DNA from: Clostridiales bacterium
GTDB taxonomy: Bacteria; Bacillota; Clostridia; Caldicoprobacterales; UBA3941
Direction: 5' to 3'
Assembly: GCA_012522165.1 (NCBI GenBank)
Contig: JAAYKZ010000021.1
Coordinates: 1 to 30,639 of the forward strand
DNA length: 30,639 nt
Shown here one piece after another: positions 7,027 to 14,992 of the stretch (its first letter is position 1; every line of letters begins with the position of its first letter). The position numbers and the translations under genes are program-made. Below the pieces are notes generated by a model that had not been told where the DNA came from, did no database searches, and saw only the letters and a list, made by a program, of their open reading frames with translations.

Positions 7027-7560
7027 CTAGTTGGCCTTTTTAGTATATCTGTTGGCATAACAACTAGCCGCATAGCTTTCCGGCTTAATTTTGGGCTCAA
7101 AGCCAGTGCTCTTGGCCATAGCCACCATCTCACTAATCAATTCTCGTGTGGGACCTGATGTGCCTATATCCAAATGAAATTCAAAATGAATATCTCCTGG
7201 TTTCCCCATTGTGGTAAGGATGCATTCCATCATTAGATCCATTTTTTCTTCAGTAAACCAAGAGGCTAATTCTAAGGTTTTACTAGTTTCATAATAGATT
7301 TTTTCTCTAAGACTTAGTATAGGCCTTGGTAGAATTTCAGTGGTAAAAAAGCCTATAGCTCCACGGCCTACCCTGTGAAGATGAATAGCTGTAACAAAAA
7401 CTGTTTCCTTTCTCCCAACCTGTGAATCTGTTCCTATGGATAGGCGATATTCGCTGTGGGGCGCTTGTCTTATCAAGTTTAGGAGTATTTCATAAACCTG
7501 ATCTATGGGTAAATCTTTGTACAAGGAGTTACGAAACAATTTAGTGCTAATAATAATCAC
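7027..7560 (-). CDS. YkuK/DUF458-family RNase H-like protein
   Basis: A 177-residue soluble protein of the YkuK family, predicted to have a ribonuclease H-like fold. The family motif is visible as YRLSIGTDSQVGR near residues 38-50, with ETVFVTAIHLHRVGRG in the next strand pair and FHLDIGTSGPTRELI in the second half. Its biological role is not established; relatives are mostly in Bacilli and Clostridia. The open frame begins at GTG 7558-7560, only one base after AGGAA, which is too tight, so translation could begin a few codons later. It faces the XRE gene, whose stop is 41 bases away; an A/T-rich stem at 6996-7019 between them may act as a weak terminator. Confidence 0.78.
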   Translation of the reverse strand: MIIISTKLFRNSLYKDLPIDQVYEILLNLIRQAPHSEYRLSIGTDSQVGRKETVFVTAIHLHRVGRGAIGFFTTEILPRPILSLREKIYYETSKTLELASWFTEEKMDLMMECILTTMGKPGDIHFEFHLDIGTSGPTRELISEMVAMAKSTGFEPKIKPESYAASCYANRYTKKAN

Positions 7561-7847
7561 TTCCTAATGATAATAAAATAGAATTTAACTAATAATTTTT
7601 ATTATACACCATTGATAAAATATTCGCAATCTTTCGCCACGACAATATCCTTTTCTACTAAAGGAGGTTTTATTGGCTTGAAACAGCATATGTTAAAGAA
7701 TTTAATAATATATTATCTATAGAAAATCTTTCACGCATTTTGAGAAATAAAATTGGATAAGCATTTAGCAAAAGAAAATGAATTTTAAATAGTAAGAAGC
7801 TAAGGATAAAAATTTGAGGACCAAATATTACATAATTAGGAGCGAGC

Positions 7848-9059
7848 ATGAAAATGTTTCGACGTAGTCTTTGTTTGGTTATTATCCTTAGCTTTTGTTT
7901 CATTTTGTCTGCATCCGGCATATATAAGGAGCTAGAAGAGCAAAATATTTCAGATCCTGAAAATGTACCAGGGGTTAAAGAACCATTATATACAAAACAA
8001 GATGTAGAACAACAAGTAGAGAAAAAAACAGAGCTACAAGAGGAGATAAAGCAACCATCAGTGCAGCTGCCACCAGCACAGCTACCACCAGCACAGCTAC
8101 CACCAGCACAGCAGCCACCAGTACAACAGTTACCAGTACAGCAGAAAATCACCATCTCCCTTGCAGGGGATTGTACCTTAGGTACGGATGAATCCTTTAG
8201 CTATGCTAATTCTTTTCCCTATCAGGTAAAAAAGCAGAATGAAGATTGGAGCTATTTTTTTGCTGGGGTAAAACATATTTTTGAAAATGATGATTTAACC
8301 TTAGTAAATTTAGAGACCACTTTTACTACTGCCAAGAAAAAGGCAAAGAAAACATTTAGGTTTAAGGGGGATCCTTCCTATGTAAATATTTTAAAGGAAG
8401 GCAGCATTGAGATGGTAAACATAGCAAATAATCATATCTATGATTACTTACAAAAAGGTTTTGATGATACCCTGGAAACCCTAGAACAAGCTGGAATCCT
8501 TTATTCCGGTGAGGGGCATATTGCTTTTTTTGAGACCAAGGGCCTTACTATTGCTAGTTTAGGCTACTGTGGCTGGAGCACTAGTATAAAGGACCAACTA
8601 AAGAGTGATTTAGAGGATGTTCGAAGTAAAGGGGATCTTGTCATTGTTTCCTTTCATTGGGGAAAGGAGAGGAGTAATTATCCCAACGATATACAGAAAG
8701 AGCTAGGGAGATTTGCTATTGATCACGGCGCTGACCTGGTGGCTGGACACCATCCTCATGTTATTCAAGGGATTGAGAAATATAAGGGCAGATATATTGT
8801 CTATAGTCTAGGAAATTTTTGTTTTGGAGGAAATCGAAACCCTAAGGACAAGGACACCTTTATCTTTCAGAATGAATTTGTTTTTATGGATGGACAGTTG
8901 AAAGACAGCCAATGCAAGATAATTCCCTGTCGTATATCATCGGTTACCCATGTTAATGATTATCAGCCTACAGTGTTAGAAGGTGAAGAAGCTCAAAGAG
9001 TAATGAATAGGATTTTGAAATATAGTAGTAGCTTAGAGTATGCTTTTACTGAAGATTAG
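7848..9059 (+). CDS. CapA/PgsA-like metallophosphatase-fold protein, membrane-anchored
   Basis: A 403-residue protein exported or anchored by an N-terminal hydrophobic segment (residues 3-24, after KMFRRS). Residues 73-99 are a linker of five-residue units of the type QLPPA. The catalytic-type domain of the CapA family (PGA_cap, metallophosphoesterase fold) begins near residue 105: ISLAGDCTLG, LVNLETTF, MVNIANNHIYD, IVSFHWGKE, GHHPHVIQG and YSLGNFCFGG, with the metal-site Asp, Asn and His residues present. CapA proteins are linked to poly-gamma-glutamate synthesis, but capB and capC are not nearby, so another cell-surface or sporulation role is likely. The ribosome binding site is TAGGAG at 7837-7842. 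About 290 bases upstream show no gene. Confidence 0.88.
   Translation: MKMFRRSLCLVIILSFCFILSASGIYKELEEQNISDPENVPGVKEPLYTKQDVEQQVEKKTELQEEIKQPSVQLPPAQLPPAQLPPAQQPPVQQLPVQQKITISLAGDCTLGTDESFSYANSFPYQVKKQNEDWSYFFAGVKHIFENDDLTLVNLETTFTTAKKKAKKTFRFKGDPSYVNILKEGSIEMVNIANNHIYDYLQKGFDDTLETLEQAGILYSGEGHIAFFETKGLTIASLGYCGWSTSIKDQLKSDLEDVRSKGDLVIVSFHWGKERSNYPNDIQKELGRFAIDHGADLVAGHHPHVIQGIEKYKGRYIVYSLGNFCFGGNRNPKDKDTFIFQNEFVFMDGQLKDSQCKIIPCRISSVTHVNDYQPTVLEGEEAQRVMNRILKYSSSLEYAFTED
8064..8138 (+). repeat. 15-bp tandem repeat in the CapA linker
   Basis: Five consecutive 15 bp units, each coding for five residues. Units 1-3 (8064-8108) differ at one base and units 2 and 3 are identical; units 4 and 5 are diverged. 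Because the unit is a multiple of three, copy-number change would lengthen or shorten the Pro/Gln linker without breaking the frame. Confidence 0.85.
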
Positions 9060-9218
9060 CTGTTATTTTCAACAGTAATATGGTAAAATTTGATCTATAA
9101 TCACATTTATTTGTCTTATTTTTGCTATGCTTATATACTCTAATCTTTTTTCCAGGTGTTAAGTTTTTCTAATAGGTTGTCATATTAGTAGTCATATCTG
9201 TTAAGTGGGGAGAGAAAG

Positions 9219-11609
9219 GTGAAGCTTAGAATTAAGCGACCAATTATTTGGGTAACAGTTGCATATATAATCGGAATATTAATAGCTGTTTATATGAAAT
9301 GGGAGCTTAGATATTTTTATATAGTCCTTCTTCCATTATTAGTTCTTGGTGGAGCAGGATTAAAAGTAAAATGGAAAGGATTGTATCTAGTATTATTTTT
9401 CTCCATATTCATCTTAATAGGTATTGCCAATGCCTATATACATAACAAGCCAGATAATGGCCTTGAGGATTTAGTTGGACAAGCTGTCAATGCTTATGGC
9501 CAAGTTGCAGAGATAGTAAGCAGTAGTGACTCAAAAACTTCCTTTATTTTGGATGCCTATAGGATAAGTCATATTGATAAAGACTATGTATATAAGGGTA
9601 AGATTAGAATCACTATTTACCACAATTCCCCAAATCATGGTGTTATGCCGTTTAAGACAGGAGATTGGATAGAGGTAAGGGGGACAATTGAAAAGCCTCA
9701 AGGGATGAGAAATCCTAGGGGCTTTGATTATAGGGCTTATTTGGCACGGCGTGGTATTCACTATATAATAGGGACGGCAAGTAGAAATATTCTATCAATT
9801 GATTCAGGAAATTTGCCCTGGCCAAAATCATGGATAGAATCCATAAGGAAATATATGGAGGGCGTTTTTGACACATATATAGGAGGTATGGGTTCAAAGC
9901 TTATGAAGGCTATGATTATAGGACAAAGATGGAGCCTGCCTTCAGAGCTAAGAGAAGAGTTTACCAATACAGGTATTGCCCATATCCTGGCCATTTCCGG
10001 ACTTCATGTAGGATTTGTGGTGCTATTATTGTCATGGATATCTAATAGGCTTAAGCTTTCACCCAAAGTCACTTTTTTTATTCAAGGAGCAGCTCTTGGT
10101 GTTTATTGTATAGTGGTAGGAGGAAGCTCATCGGTTGTAAGGGCCACCATTATGACCATTATCCTCCTTGGAGGCAAAGTGGTAGGCAGAAAACCCGATC
10201 CTTTAAATAGCTTATCTCTAGCAGCTTTTATTATTTTGCTTTTTAGGCCTTTGGAAGTGTTTGAAGTAGGATTTCAGCTTTCCTTTTCGGCGGTGGCTGG
10301 AATTGTTCTATTCAATGAGCTATTATCCGCTAAACTGTCTAAGTTGGACAAGCTTCCCTTAAAAGTGGGGGAGGCTATTGCTATCATGCTGAGTGCTCAG
10401 CTTGGTGTATGGCCTTTGATAGCCTATCACTTCAATACTTTTTCCATAATTAGTTTTATAGCCAATCTAATTCTAGTTCCTGTTGCTGGGGTTATTGTAA
10501 TTTTAGGTCTAATACTTCTATTAACTGCAGCTATTTTTCCCCTGATAGGGGCAGTTATAGGCTGGTGGCTGTGGCTGCTTTGCCAATTCTTAATAGAAGT
10601 AAATAAATGGCTGTCAAGCTTTACCTGGTCAAGCATACGGGTAGTATCCCCAGGAATTTTGCTTATGACAGTTTACTACTCTATCCTTTTAATTCTTTCA
10701 CAGGAGCGGCCTTTGTGGGTAAAAAGGCCTTGGAGAACAAGTTTAATACTGACATTGATTGTATTTTTGTTACTAGCGATAAAACCTGTTATTGATAACC
10801 AGTTTAAGGTTATCTTTGTTGACGTTGGACAGGGAGATTGCATATACATAAAAACTCCAGATGAAAAACATATATTAGTGGATGGGGGAGGAAGGCCTGA
10901 GGGCGTGGGTGATTATGACGTAGGTGCTGAAGTTGTTGTCCCCTTTTTACTTAAAAACGGAGTCAAAAAGCTTGATCTGGTGGTCATGTCCCATGGGCAT
11001 GATGATCATATGGGCGGGCTTATACCTGTGATAAAGGAAATAAAGGTAGATGCGTTTATGGAATTTCCCCCAAGGCAGCCCTCTGAAAGATACAAAGAAT
11101 TAAAGGATTTGATAGATAATAAGGATATTAAATGCATTCATGCCATAGGGAGACAAACCTATAAAGTAGGCAAATATGTATTTATTGATGTTGTCTATCC
11201 TACCTCAAATTATGAAGTGGTGGAAAGTCTGTATAATAAAAATGAGAATAATCTGTCCTTGGTATTGAGAGTTCGATATCAGCGGACCAGTGTAATGTTA
11301 ACAGGAGATATAGAAGGAGGAGTTGAATCCTATTTATCAAGCTTTTGGAAGGATAGTGTATCCATCTTAAAGGTAGCCCATCATGGCAGCAATACCTCTT
11401 CTACAGATAAATGGCTGGAGGTGATAAAACCACGCATTGCTGTAATCCAGTCAGGGAAAAATAATTTTGGACATCCCAATCCTGAGGTTATTGAGAAGTT
11501 AGAAGAACATGGTGCCATAGTTTACAAGAATCACAAGAACGGTGCTATTATATGTGTTTATGATAAGGGAAAATGGCGTATAAATACTGTAATAAAGGAA
11601 AAGGAATAA
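9219..11609 (+). CDS. comEC: ComEC/Rec2 DNA-uptake channel
   Basis: A full-length 796-residue ComEC. It starts with two or three membrane helices and a DUF4131-like OB-fold segment (residues about 60-200), followed by the competence channel domain with the hallmark IAHILAISGLHVGF near residue 255 and a series of helices. The C-terminal metallo-beta-lactamase domain holds VDVGQGDC, HxHxDH at residues 592-597, LTGDI and VAHHGSN, so the nuclease site looks intact. In transformable bacteria the protein carries single-stranded DNA across the membrane and the C-terminal domain may degrade the other strand. Start is GTG 9219 with GGGGAGAGAAAGG upstream. No comEA is adjacent. No frameshift is seen, so it is probably functional. 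Confidence 0.95.
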   Translation: MKLRIKRPIIWVTVAYIIGILIAVYMKWELRYFYIVLLPLLVLGGAGLKVKWKGLYLVLFFSIFILIGIANAYIHNKPDNGLEDLVGQAVNAYGQVAEIVSSSDSKTSFILDAYRISHIDKDYVYKGKIRITIYHNSPNHGVMPFKTGDWIEVRGTIEKPQGMRNPRGFDYRAYLARRGIHYIIGTASRNILSIDSGNLPWPKSWIESIRKYMEGVFDTYIGGMGSKLMKAMIIGQRWSLPSELREEFTNTGIAHILAISGLHVGFVVLLLSWISNRLKLSPKVTFFIQGAALGVYCIVVGGSSSVVRATIMTIILLGGKVVGRKPDPLNSLSLAAFIILLFRPLEVFEVGFQLSFSAVAGIVLFNELLSAKLSKLDKLPLKVGEAIAIMLSAQLGVWPLIAYHFNTFSIISFIANLILVPVAGVIVILGLILLLTAAIFPLIGAVIGWWLWLLCQFLIEVNKWLSSFTWSSIRVVSPGILLMTVYYSILLILSQERPLWVKRPWRTSLILTLIVFLLLAIKPVIDNQFKVIFVDVGQGDCIYIKTPDEKHILVDGGGRPEGVGDYDVGAEVVVPFLLKNGVKKLDLVVMSHGHDDHMGGLIPVIKEIKVDAFMEFPPRQPSERYKELKDLIDNKDIKCIHAIGRQTYKVGKYVFIDVVYPTSNYEVVESLYNKNENNLSLVLRVRYQRTSVMLTGDIEGGVESYLSSFWKDSVSILKVAHHGSNTSSTDKWLEVIKPRIAVIQSGKNNFGHPNPEVIEKLEEHGAIVYKNHKNGAIICVYDKGKWRINTVIKEKE

Positions 11610-11649
11610 GGTGTAGATGGCTGTAGTAGCAAATATTATGTTGCTATGG

Positions 11650-11655
11650 TACAAT
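11650..11655 (+). promoter_or_regulatory. Possible extended -10 element for pgi
   Basis: TGGTACAAT (11647-11655) fits an extended -10 (TGnTACAAT) 42 bp before the pgi start. No good -35 is visible, so the call is weak. Confidence 0.3.
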
Positions 11656-11696
11656 AACTTTTGCGATGCTATATGTAAAAGGAAGGAGTTTAGATA

Positions 11697-13130
11697 ATGA
11701 AGAGGTATGAGAACAAACAATGGCAAGACAGCATGCGTATTACCTTTGACTTTAACAACATGATGTCTGAGTTTGTGGGAGAAGAAGGTATTGATTGGGA
11801 ACAGATAGAGGCATTGGAGCCCAATCTTAAAAAAGCTGCTGCAGCTATGGCGGAAAAAAGAGCAGCAGGCCAGATGGAATGGAGAGAGCTCCCATATAAT
11901 CAGCAGGAAGTGGTTAAGGATATTCTGGAAACCGCAGCTAGAATTAAGGAAAAGTTTGATAATTTCGTCATTCTAGGAATTGGTGGTTCGGCTTTAGGAC
12001 CAATTGCAGTACAGCAAGCTCTTAACCATATGTTTTACAATGAACTACCAAAAGAAAAAAGAGGTGGCTGTCCTAGATTATATGTAGTAGATAATGTGGA
12101 TCCCGAACGTATGGAAGGGCTATTTGATATTATTGATTTAGAAAAAACGGTCTTCAATGTAATAACAAAATCTGGAAGCACCTCTGAGACCATGGCCCAA
12201 TTCCTTATAGTAACGGATTTATTAAAGGCCAAGTTAGGTGATAAATATAAGGACCATATCATAGCTACCACCGATAGAGAAAAGGGCAACCTTATAAAGA
12301 TTGCTCGCCAGGAAGGCTTTAAGACCTATTATATTCCAGCAGGTGTAGGGGGAAGATTTTCTGAGCTAAGTCCTGTGGGCCTTCTGGCTGCGGCAGTTTG
12401 TGGTATTGATATAGAAGAACTGTTGGCTGGAGCTGCTTACATGGATGACATAGTAAGCCAATCGGATCCATATAAAAACCCTGCATACATGGCAGCAACC
12501 TTGCAATATTTGGCTATGAAGGCCGGCAAGAATATATCTGTGATGATGCCCTATGCTGATTCCTTAAAATATATGGCTGATTGGTATGCACAGCTATGGG
12601 CGGAAAGTCTGGGTAAGAGATATGACCTTGAGGGCAATGAGATGTTTGTAGGTCAAACCCCTGTTAAAGCCTTAGGTGTAACAGATCAGCATTCTCAAAT
12701 ACAACTATATACAGAAGGCCCCTTTGATAAAGTGGTTACCTTCCTTGGGGTAAAAAATTATAGGAGTAATGTAGATATTCCAAAAGGACATGAGGATATT
12801 CCTGCTGTATCTTTCCTAGGGGGACATACCTTAAATGAGCTTATTCATGCTGAACAAACCGCAACAGAATATGCCCTTTTAAAGGCAAATCGCCTTAACA
12901 GAACTATTACTCTCCCTGAAGTCAATGCTTTCACTGTAGGTCAACTTCTATACTTTATGGAGGTAGAGACCGCTTTTGCAGGAGAACTTCTAAATATCAA
13001 TGCCTTTGACCAGCCGGGAGTAGAGGAAGGTAAAAATGCTACTTACGCCTTACTTGGCCGACCAGGTTATGAGGAAAAGAAGGCAGAACTGGATGCAAGG
13101 CCCAAGAAAAAGGATAAATATATATTATAA
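11697..13130 (+). CDS. pgi: Glucose-6-phosphate isomerase
   Basis: A cytoplasmic enzyme of 477 residues that interconverts glucose-6-phosphate and fructose-6-phosphate. Family landmarks are intact: the phosphate-binding loops GIGGSALGP and TKSGSTSET, the active-site region LWAESLGKR with the catalytic Glu, DQHSQIQLYTEGP with the catalytic His, and a conserved GRPGYEE near the end. The ATG at 11697 follows GGAAGGAG at 11681-11688. The gene stands alone between comEC and a terminator. Its product feeds the phosphoglucomutase and GalU encoded about 7 kb downstream, as well as glycolysis. Confidence 0.96.
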   Translation: MKRYENKQWQDSMRITFDFNNMMSEFVGEEGIDWEQIEALEPNLKKAAAAMAEKRAAGQMEWRELPYNQQEVVKDILETAARIKEKFDNFVILGIGGSALGPIAVQQALNHMFYNELPKEKRGGCPRLYVVDNVDPERMEGLFDIIDLEKTVFNVITKSGSTSETMAQFLIVTDLLKAKLGDKYKDHIIATTDREKGNLIKIARQEGFKTYYIPAGVGGRFSELSPVGLLAAAVCGIDIEELLAGAAYMDDIVSQSDPYKNPAYMAATLQYLAMKAGKNISVMMPYADSLKYMADWYAQLWAESLGKRYDLEGNEMFVGQTPVKALGVTDQHSQIQLYTEGPFDKVVTFLGVKNYRSNVDIPKGHEDIPAVSFLGGHTLNELIHAEQTATEYALLKANRLNRTITLPEVNAFTVGQLLYFMEVETAFAGELLNINAFDQPGVEEGKNATYALLGRPGYEEKKAELDARPKKKDKYIL

Positions 13131-13149
13131 AATATTATTATTAGTAGCA

Positions 13150-13182
13150 AAGGAGTGGTTCATTGTCAGTGGACCACTCTTT
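13150..13182 (+). terminator. Rho-independent terminator of pgi
   Basis: AAGGAGTGGT (13150-13159) pairs with ACCACTCTTT (13173-13182) with one G-T pair; the loop is 13 bases. TAGATTTTT follows. It lies 20 bases after the pgi stop. Confidence 0.75.
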
Positions 13183-13321
13183 AGATTTTTGGACAGGTTC
13201 TATGAAAAAAACTTAAAAATCTCACAAATTCCATTAAATTTGTAATGTACAGAAGGAAAAAATCATATAGTATTTTGAAGGCATTTTAGAAATGCACTAT
13301 AAAAAAGTGGGGTGGAAAGGT

Positions 13322-13585
13322 TTGGAGATATATGAAGTACCCATTGTTCCTCTTATTATTGGAGTGGTGGAGTTATTAAAAAGTCTGGGGGTGCCTAACA
13401 AATTTTCTGCTTTGGCAGCAGTATTGATGGGTTTATTAATAGGCGTTTTCTTTTTATATCCCACTAATATCCCAGAAGGAATAATTACCGGTTTATCATT
13501 GGGACTTGCAGCATCAGGCTTATACTCAGCTACAAAAAATACTGTAGAGGGCGTTAAGAATATGAGGATATCCAAAAACAAATAA
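13322..13585 (+). CDS. Small holin-like membrane protein
   Basis: An 87-residue protein (97 if the ATG at 13292 is used). I prefer the TTG at 13322 because it gives MEIYEVPIVPLIIG, the way similar clostridial proteins begin as I recall them, and because GGTGG at 13311-13315 is well spaced. It has a hydrophobic first segment, an amphipathic stretch LLKSLGVPNKFSAL, a strong membrane helix AAVLMGLLIGVFFL, a Gly/Ala-rich third segment, and a basic tail. This layout resembles small phage-type holins, but no endolysin or phage gene is near, so it may be a domesticated membrane protein. It sits alone between pgi and the SOD-like gene. Confidence 0.65.
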   Translation: MEIYEVPIVPLIIGVVELLKSLGVPNKFSALAAVLMGLLIGVFFLYPTNIPEGIITGLSLGLAASGLYSATKNTVEGVKNMRISKNK

Positions 13586-13662
13586 ATTAGGATATGAACA
13601 GATCTTTATGCCTAGGAATAAAATAATATCAGTTCCTTAGACTCAAGAGGAGGTTAGATATT

Positions 13663-14157
13663 ATGATAAATCCTAGGCACAATTCTAATCTACCTAGTAG
13701 AGTAGTAGCCCACATTCAAGGAGGTCCCCTAGCACCTAACATCAATGGTATAGTATGGTTTAGGGATGTTTGTGGTATGGGAACCCAGGTATGTGTAGAG
13801 GTGACCGGGCTTCCTTCTTATAGACCTGGTGAGAATGGCAGTAACCCCATAGGACCATTGGGATTTCATATCCATGAATATGGAACCTGCCAGATAGGAG
13901 ATGTTCAGGACCCTTTTCAAAATGCAGGCGGACACTGGAATCCTACCAATCAGCCTCACGGTAATCATGCAGGGGATTTTCCAGTTCTATTTTCAAACAA
14001 CGGATATGCCCATATGTGCTTTTACACCAATAAATTTAGACCTAGGGATGTTGTAGGAAAATCCGTAATAATTCATCAAAATCCTGATGACTACAGGACT
14101 CAGCCTTCAGGCAACAGCGGTAAACGTTTGGCATGTGGTGTTATTGTTGAAGTATAA
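13663..14157 (+). CDS. Cu,Zn superoxide dismutase family protein
   Basis: A 164-residue protein of the Cu,Zn-SOD fold. The copper ligands are present (FHIHEYG, the bridging His in GGHWNP, and the late His in VIIHQNPDDY). Zinc-site candidates are in PHGNHAGDFP, where the loop between the two His is much shorter than in classical enzymes. A Cys pair (GTC and RLACGVI) fits the conserved disulfide. There is no signal peptide, so it would be cytoplasmic, unlike most bacterial Cu,Zn SODs. Clostridial relatives share the short loop, as I recall. Activity as a dismutase is plausible but unproven. GAGGAGG at 13647-13653 precedes the ATG. It faces rubrerythrin across a shared terminator. Confidence 0.85.
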   Translation: MINPRHNSNLPSRVVAHIQGGPLAPNINGIVWFRDVCGMGTQVCVEVTGLPSYRPGENGSNPIGPLGFHIHEYGTCQIGDVQDPFQNAGGHWNPTNQPHGNHAGDFPVLFSNNGYAHMCFYTNKFRPRDVVGKSVIIHQNPDDYRTQPSGNSGKRLACGVIVEV

Positions 14158-14167
14158 TCTTCTAATA

Positions 14168-14199
14168 CAAAAAGTCCTCCACTTAGGGAGGACTTTTTG
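14168..14199. terminator. Bidirectional terminator between SOD-like gene and rubrerythrin
   Basis: CAAAAAGTCCTCC (14168-14180) pairs perfectly with GGAGGACTTTTTG (14187-14199) around a 6-base loop. Five T residues end the stem on both strands, so it can stop transcription from both sides. Confidence 0.9.
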
Positions 14200-14203
14200 T
14201 AAA

Positions 14204-14797
14204 TTAATAGGTTTCTTTGAAAAGCTGGAAGTGTGGCTGTTTGTGTAGGCAGGTGGGGCAAACTTCGGGAGCTTTTGGTCCTTTATGTATATATCCGCAT
14301 TTTCTGCAGATCCACTGTACTTCTTCATCTTTTTGGAATACTTTACCATTTTGAACATTTTCGGCAAGCTTGTTGAATCTTACCTCATGGTTTACCTCTG
14401 CTTTAGCAATCATAGTAAAGGCGTTAGCTATTTCAGGGAAGCCTTCTTCTTTTGCAACTTCAGCAAAAGCAGGGTATAGATCTGACCATTCTTCGTGCTC
14501 ACCAGCTGCAGCAGCTTTTAGATTTTCGTAGGTATTACCTAGAGCGATAGGATAATCAGCGGTAATCTCTAGGGAAGTGGGAAGTTCACCTTCAAGACCT
14601 TCTACGAGGAACTTAAAGAATCGGTTAGCATGGATTCTTTCATTGTCAGCAGTCTCAAGGAAAATCTCCTCAATTTGCTTGTATCCTTCCTTGCCAGCAA
14701 CGCTAGCATACATGAAATACCTATTGCGTGCTTGAGACTCTCCTGCAAAGGCTTTTAATAGGTTTTGAGCAGTTTTTGTTCCTTTTAGACTCTTCAT
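14204..14797 (-). CDS. rbr: Rubrerythrin
   Basis: A 197-residue non-haem di-iron peroxidase that protects anaerobes from hydrogen peroxide in the cytoplasm. The N-terminal ferritin-like bundle has the iron ligands in FAGESQARNRY, ETADNERIHA, AAGEHEEWSDLYP and AKAEVNHEVRF. The C-terminal rubredoxin-like domain has both knuckles, CRKCGY and CPTC. The open frame extends 18 codons upstream, but ATG 14797 has GGAGGAAG 6 bases before it and gives the usual start MKSLKGTKTAQNLL. A likely -10 TATAAT is at 14845-14840. No clear PerR box is seen. Confidence 0.95.
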   Translation of the reverse strand: MKSLKGTKTAQNLLKAFAGESQARNRYFMYASVAGKEGYKQIEEIFLETADNERIHANRFFKFLVEGLEGELPTSLEITADYPIALGNTYENLKAAAAGEHEEWSDLYPAFAEVAKEEGFPEIANAFTMIAKAEVNHEVRFNKLAENVQNGKVFQKDEEVQWICRKCGYIHKGPKAPEVCPTCLHKQPHFQLFKETY

Positions 14798-14839
14798 ATC
14801 TATCTTCCTCCATTTAATATTGTTTTTTAGACTCATCTT

Positions 14840-14868
14840 ATTATATACCATTTTTCTCTATTTATGAA
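14840..14868 (-). promoter_or_regulatory. rbr: Candidate promoter of rubrerythrin
   Basis: On the minus strand TTCATA (14868-14863), a 17 bp spacer and a perfect TATAAT (14845-14840). It lies about 43 bp upstream of the chosen start at 14797. The -35 is weak. Confidence 0.5.
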
Positions 14869-14937
14869 ACATAAAACGGGTAAATTTTTTTGTCTGTCCA
14901 ATGGCGCTATATATCTACATAAATTTACTAAATCCCC

Positions 14938-14966
14938 TTGATTTTGCACTAGAATATGGATAGACT
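14938..14966 (+). promoter_or_regulatory. Candidate promoter of recQ
   Basis: TTGATT (14938-14943), a 17 bp spacer and TAGACT (14961-14966) lie 27 bp before the recQ ATG. The -10 is only partly consensus. Confidence 0.4.
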
Positions 14967-14992
14967 AGAGGTAAGATAAGAGAGGGAATGTT

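Noticed and set aside
7561..7847. Possible short gene with AAAGGAGG before capA
   Set aside because: The Shine-Dalgarno-like site near 7661 leads only to a frame of about 14 codons from a TTG; other frames there lack starts. Nothing supports a protein.
7670..8155. Minus-strand frame of 161 codons rich in Cys, Gly and Ser
   Set aside because: It is the antisense of the capA start and its 15 bp repeat; the Cys/Gly pattern is the mirror of the Pro/Gln repeat. No ribosome binding site, and the capA frame has clear family motifs.
14798..14992. Possible PerR box between rubrerythrin and recQ
   Set aside because: No sequence close to the TTATAATnATTATAA palindrome is present; only ordinary promoter-like AT-rich DNA.
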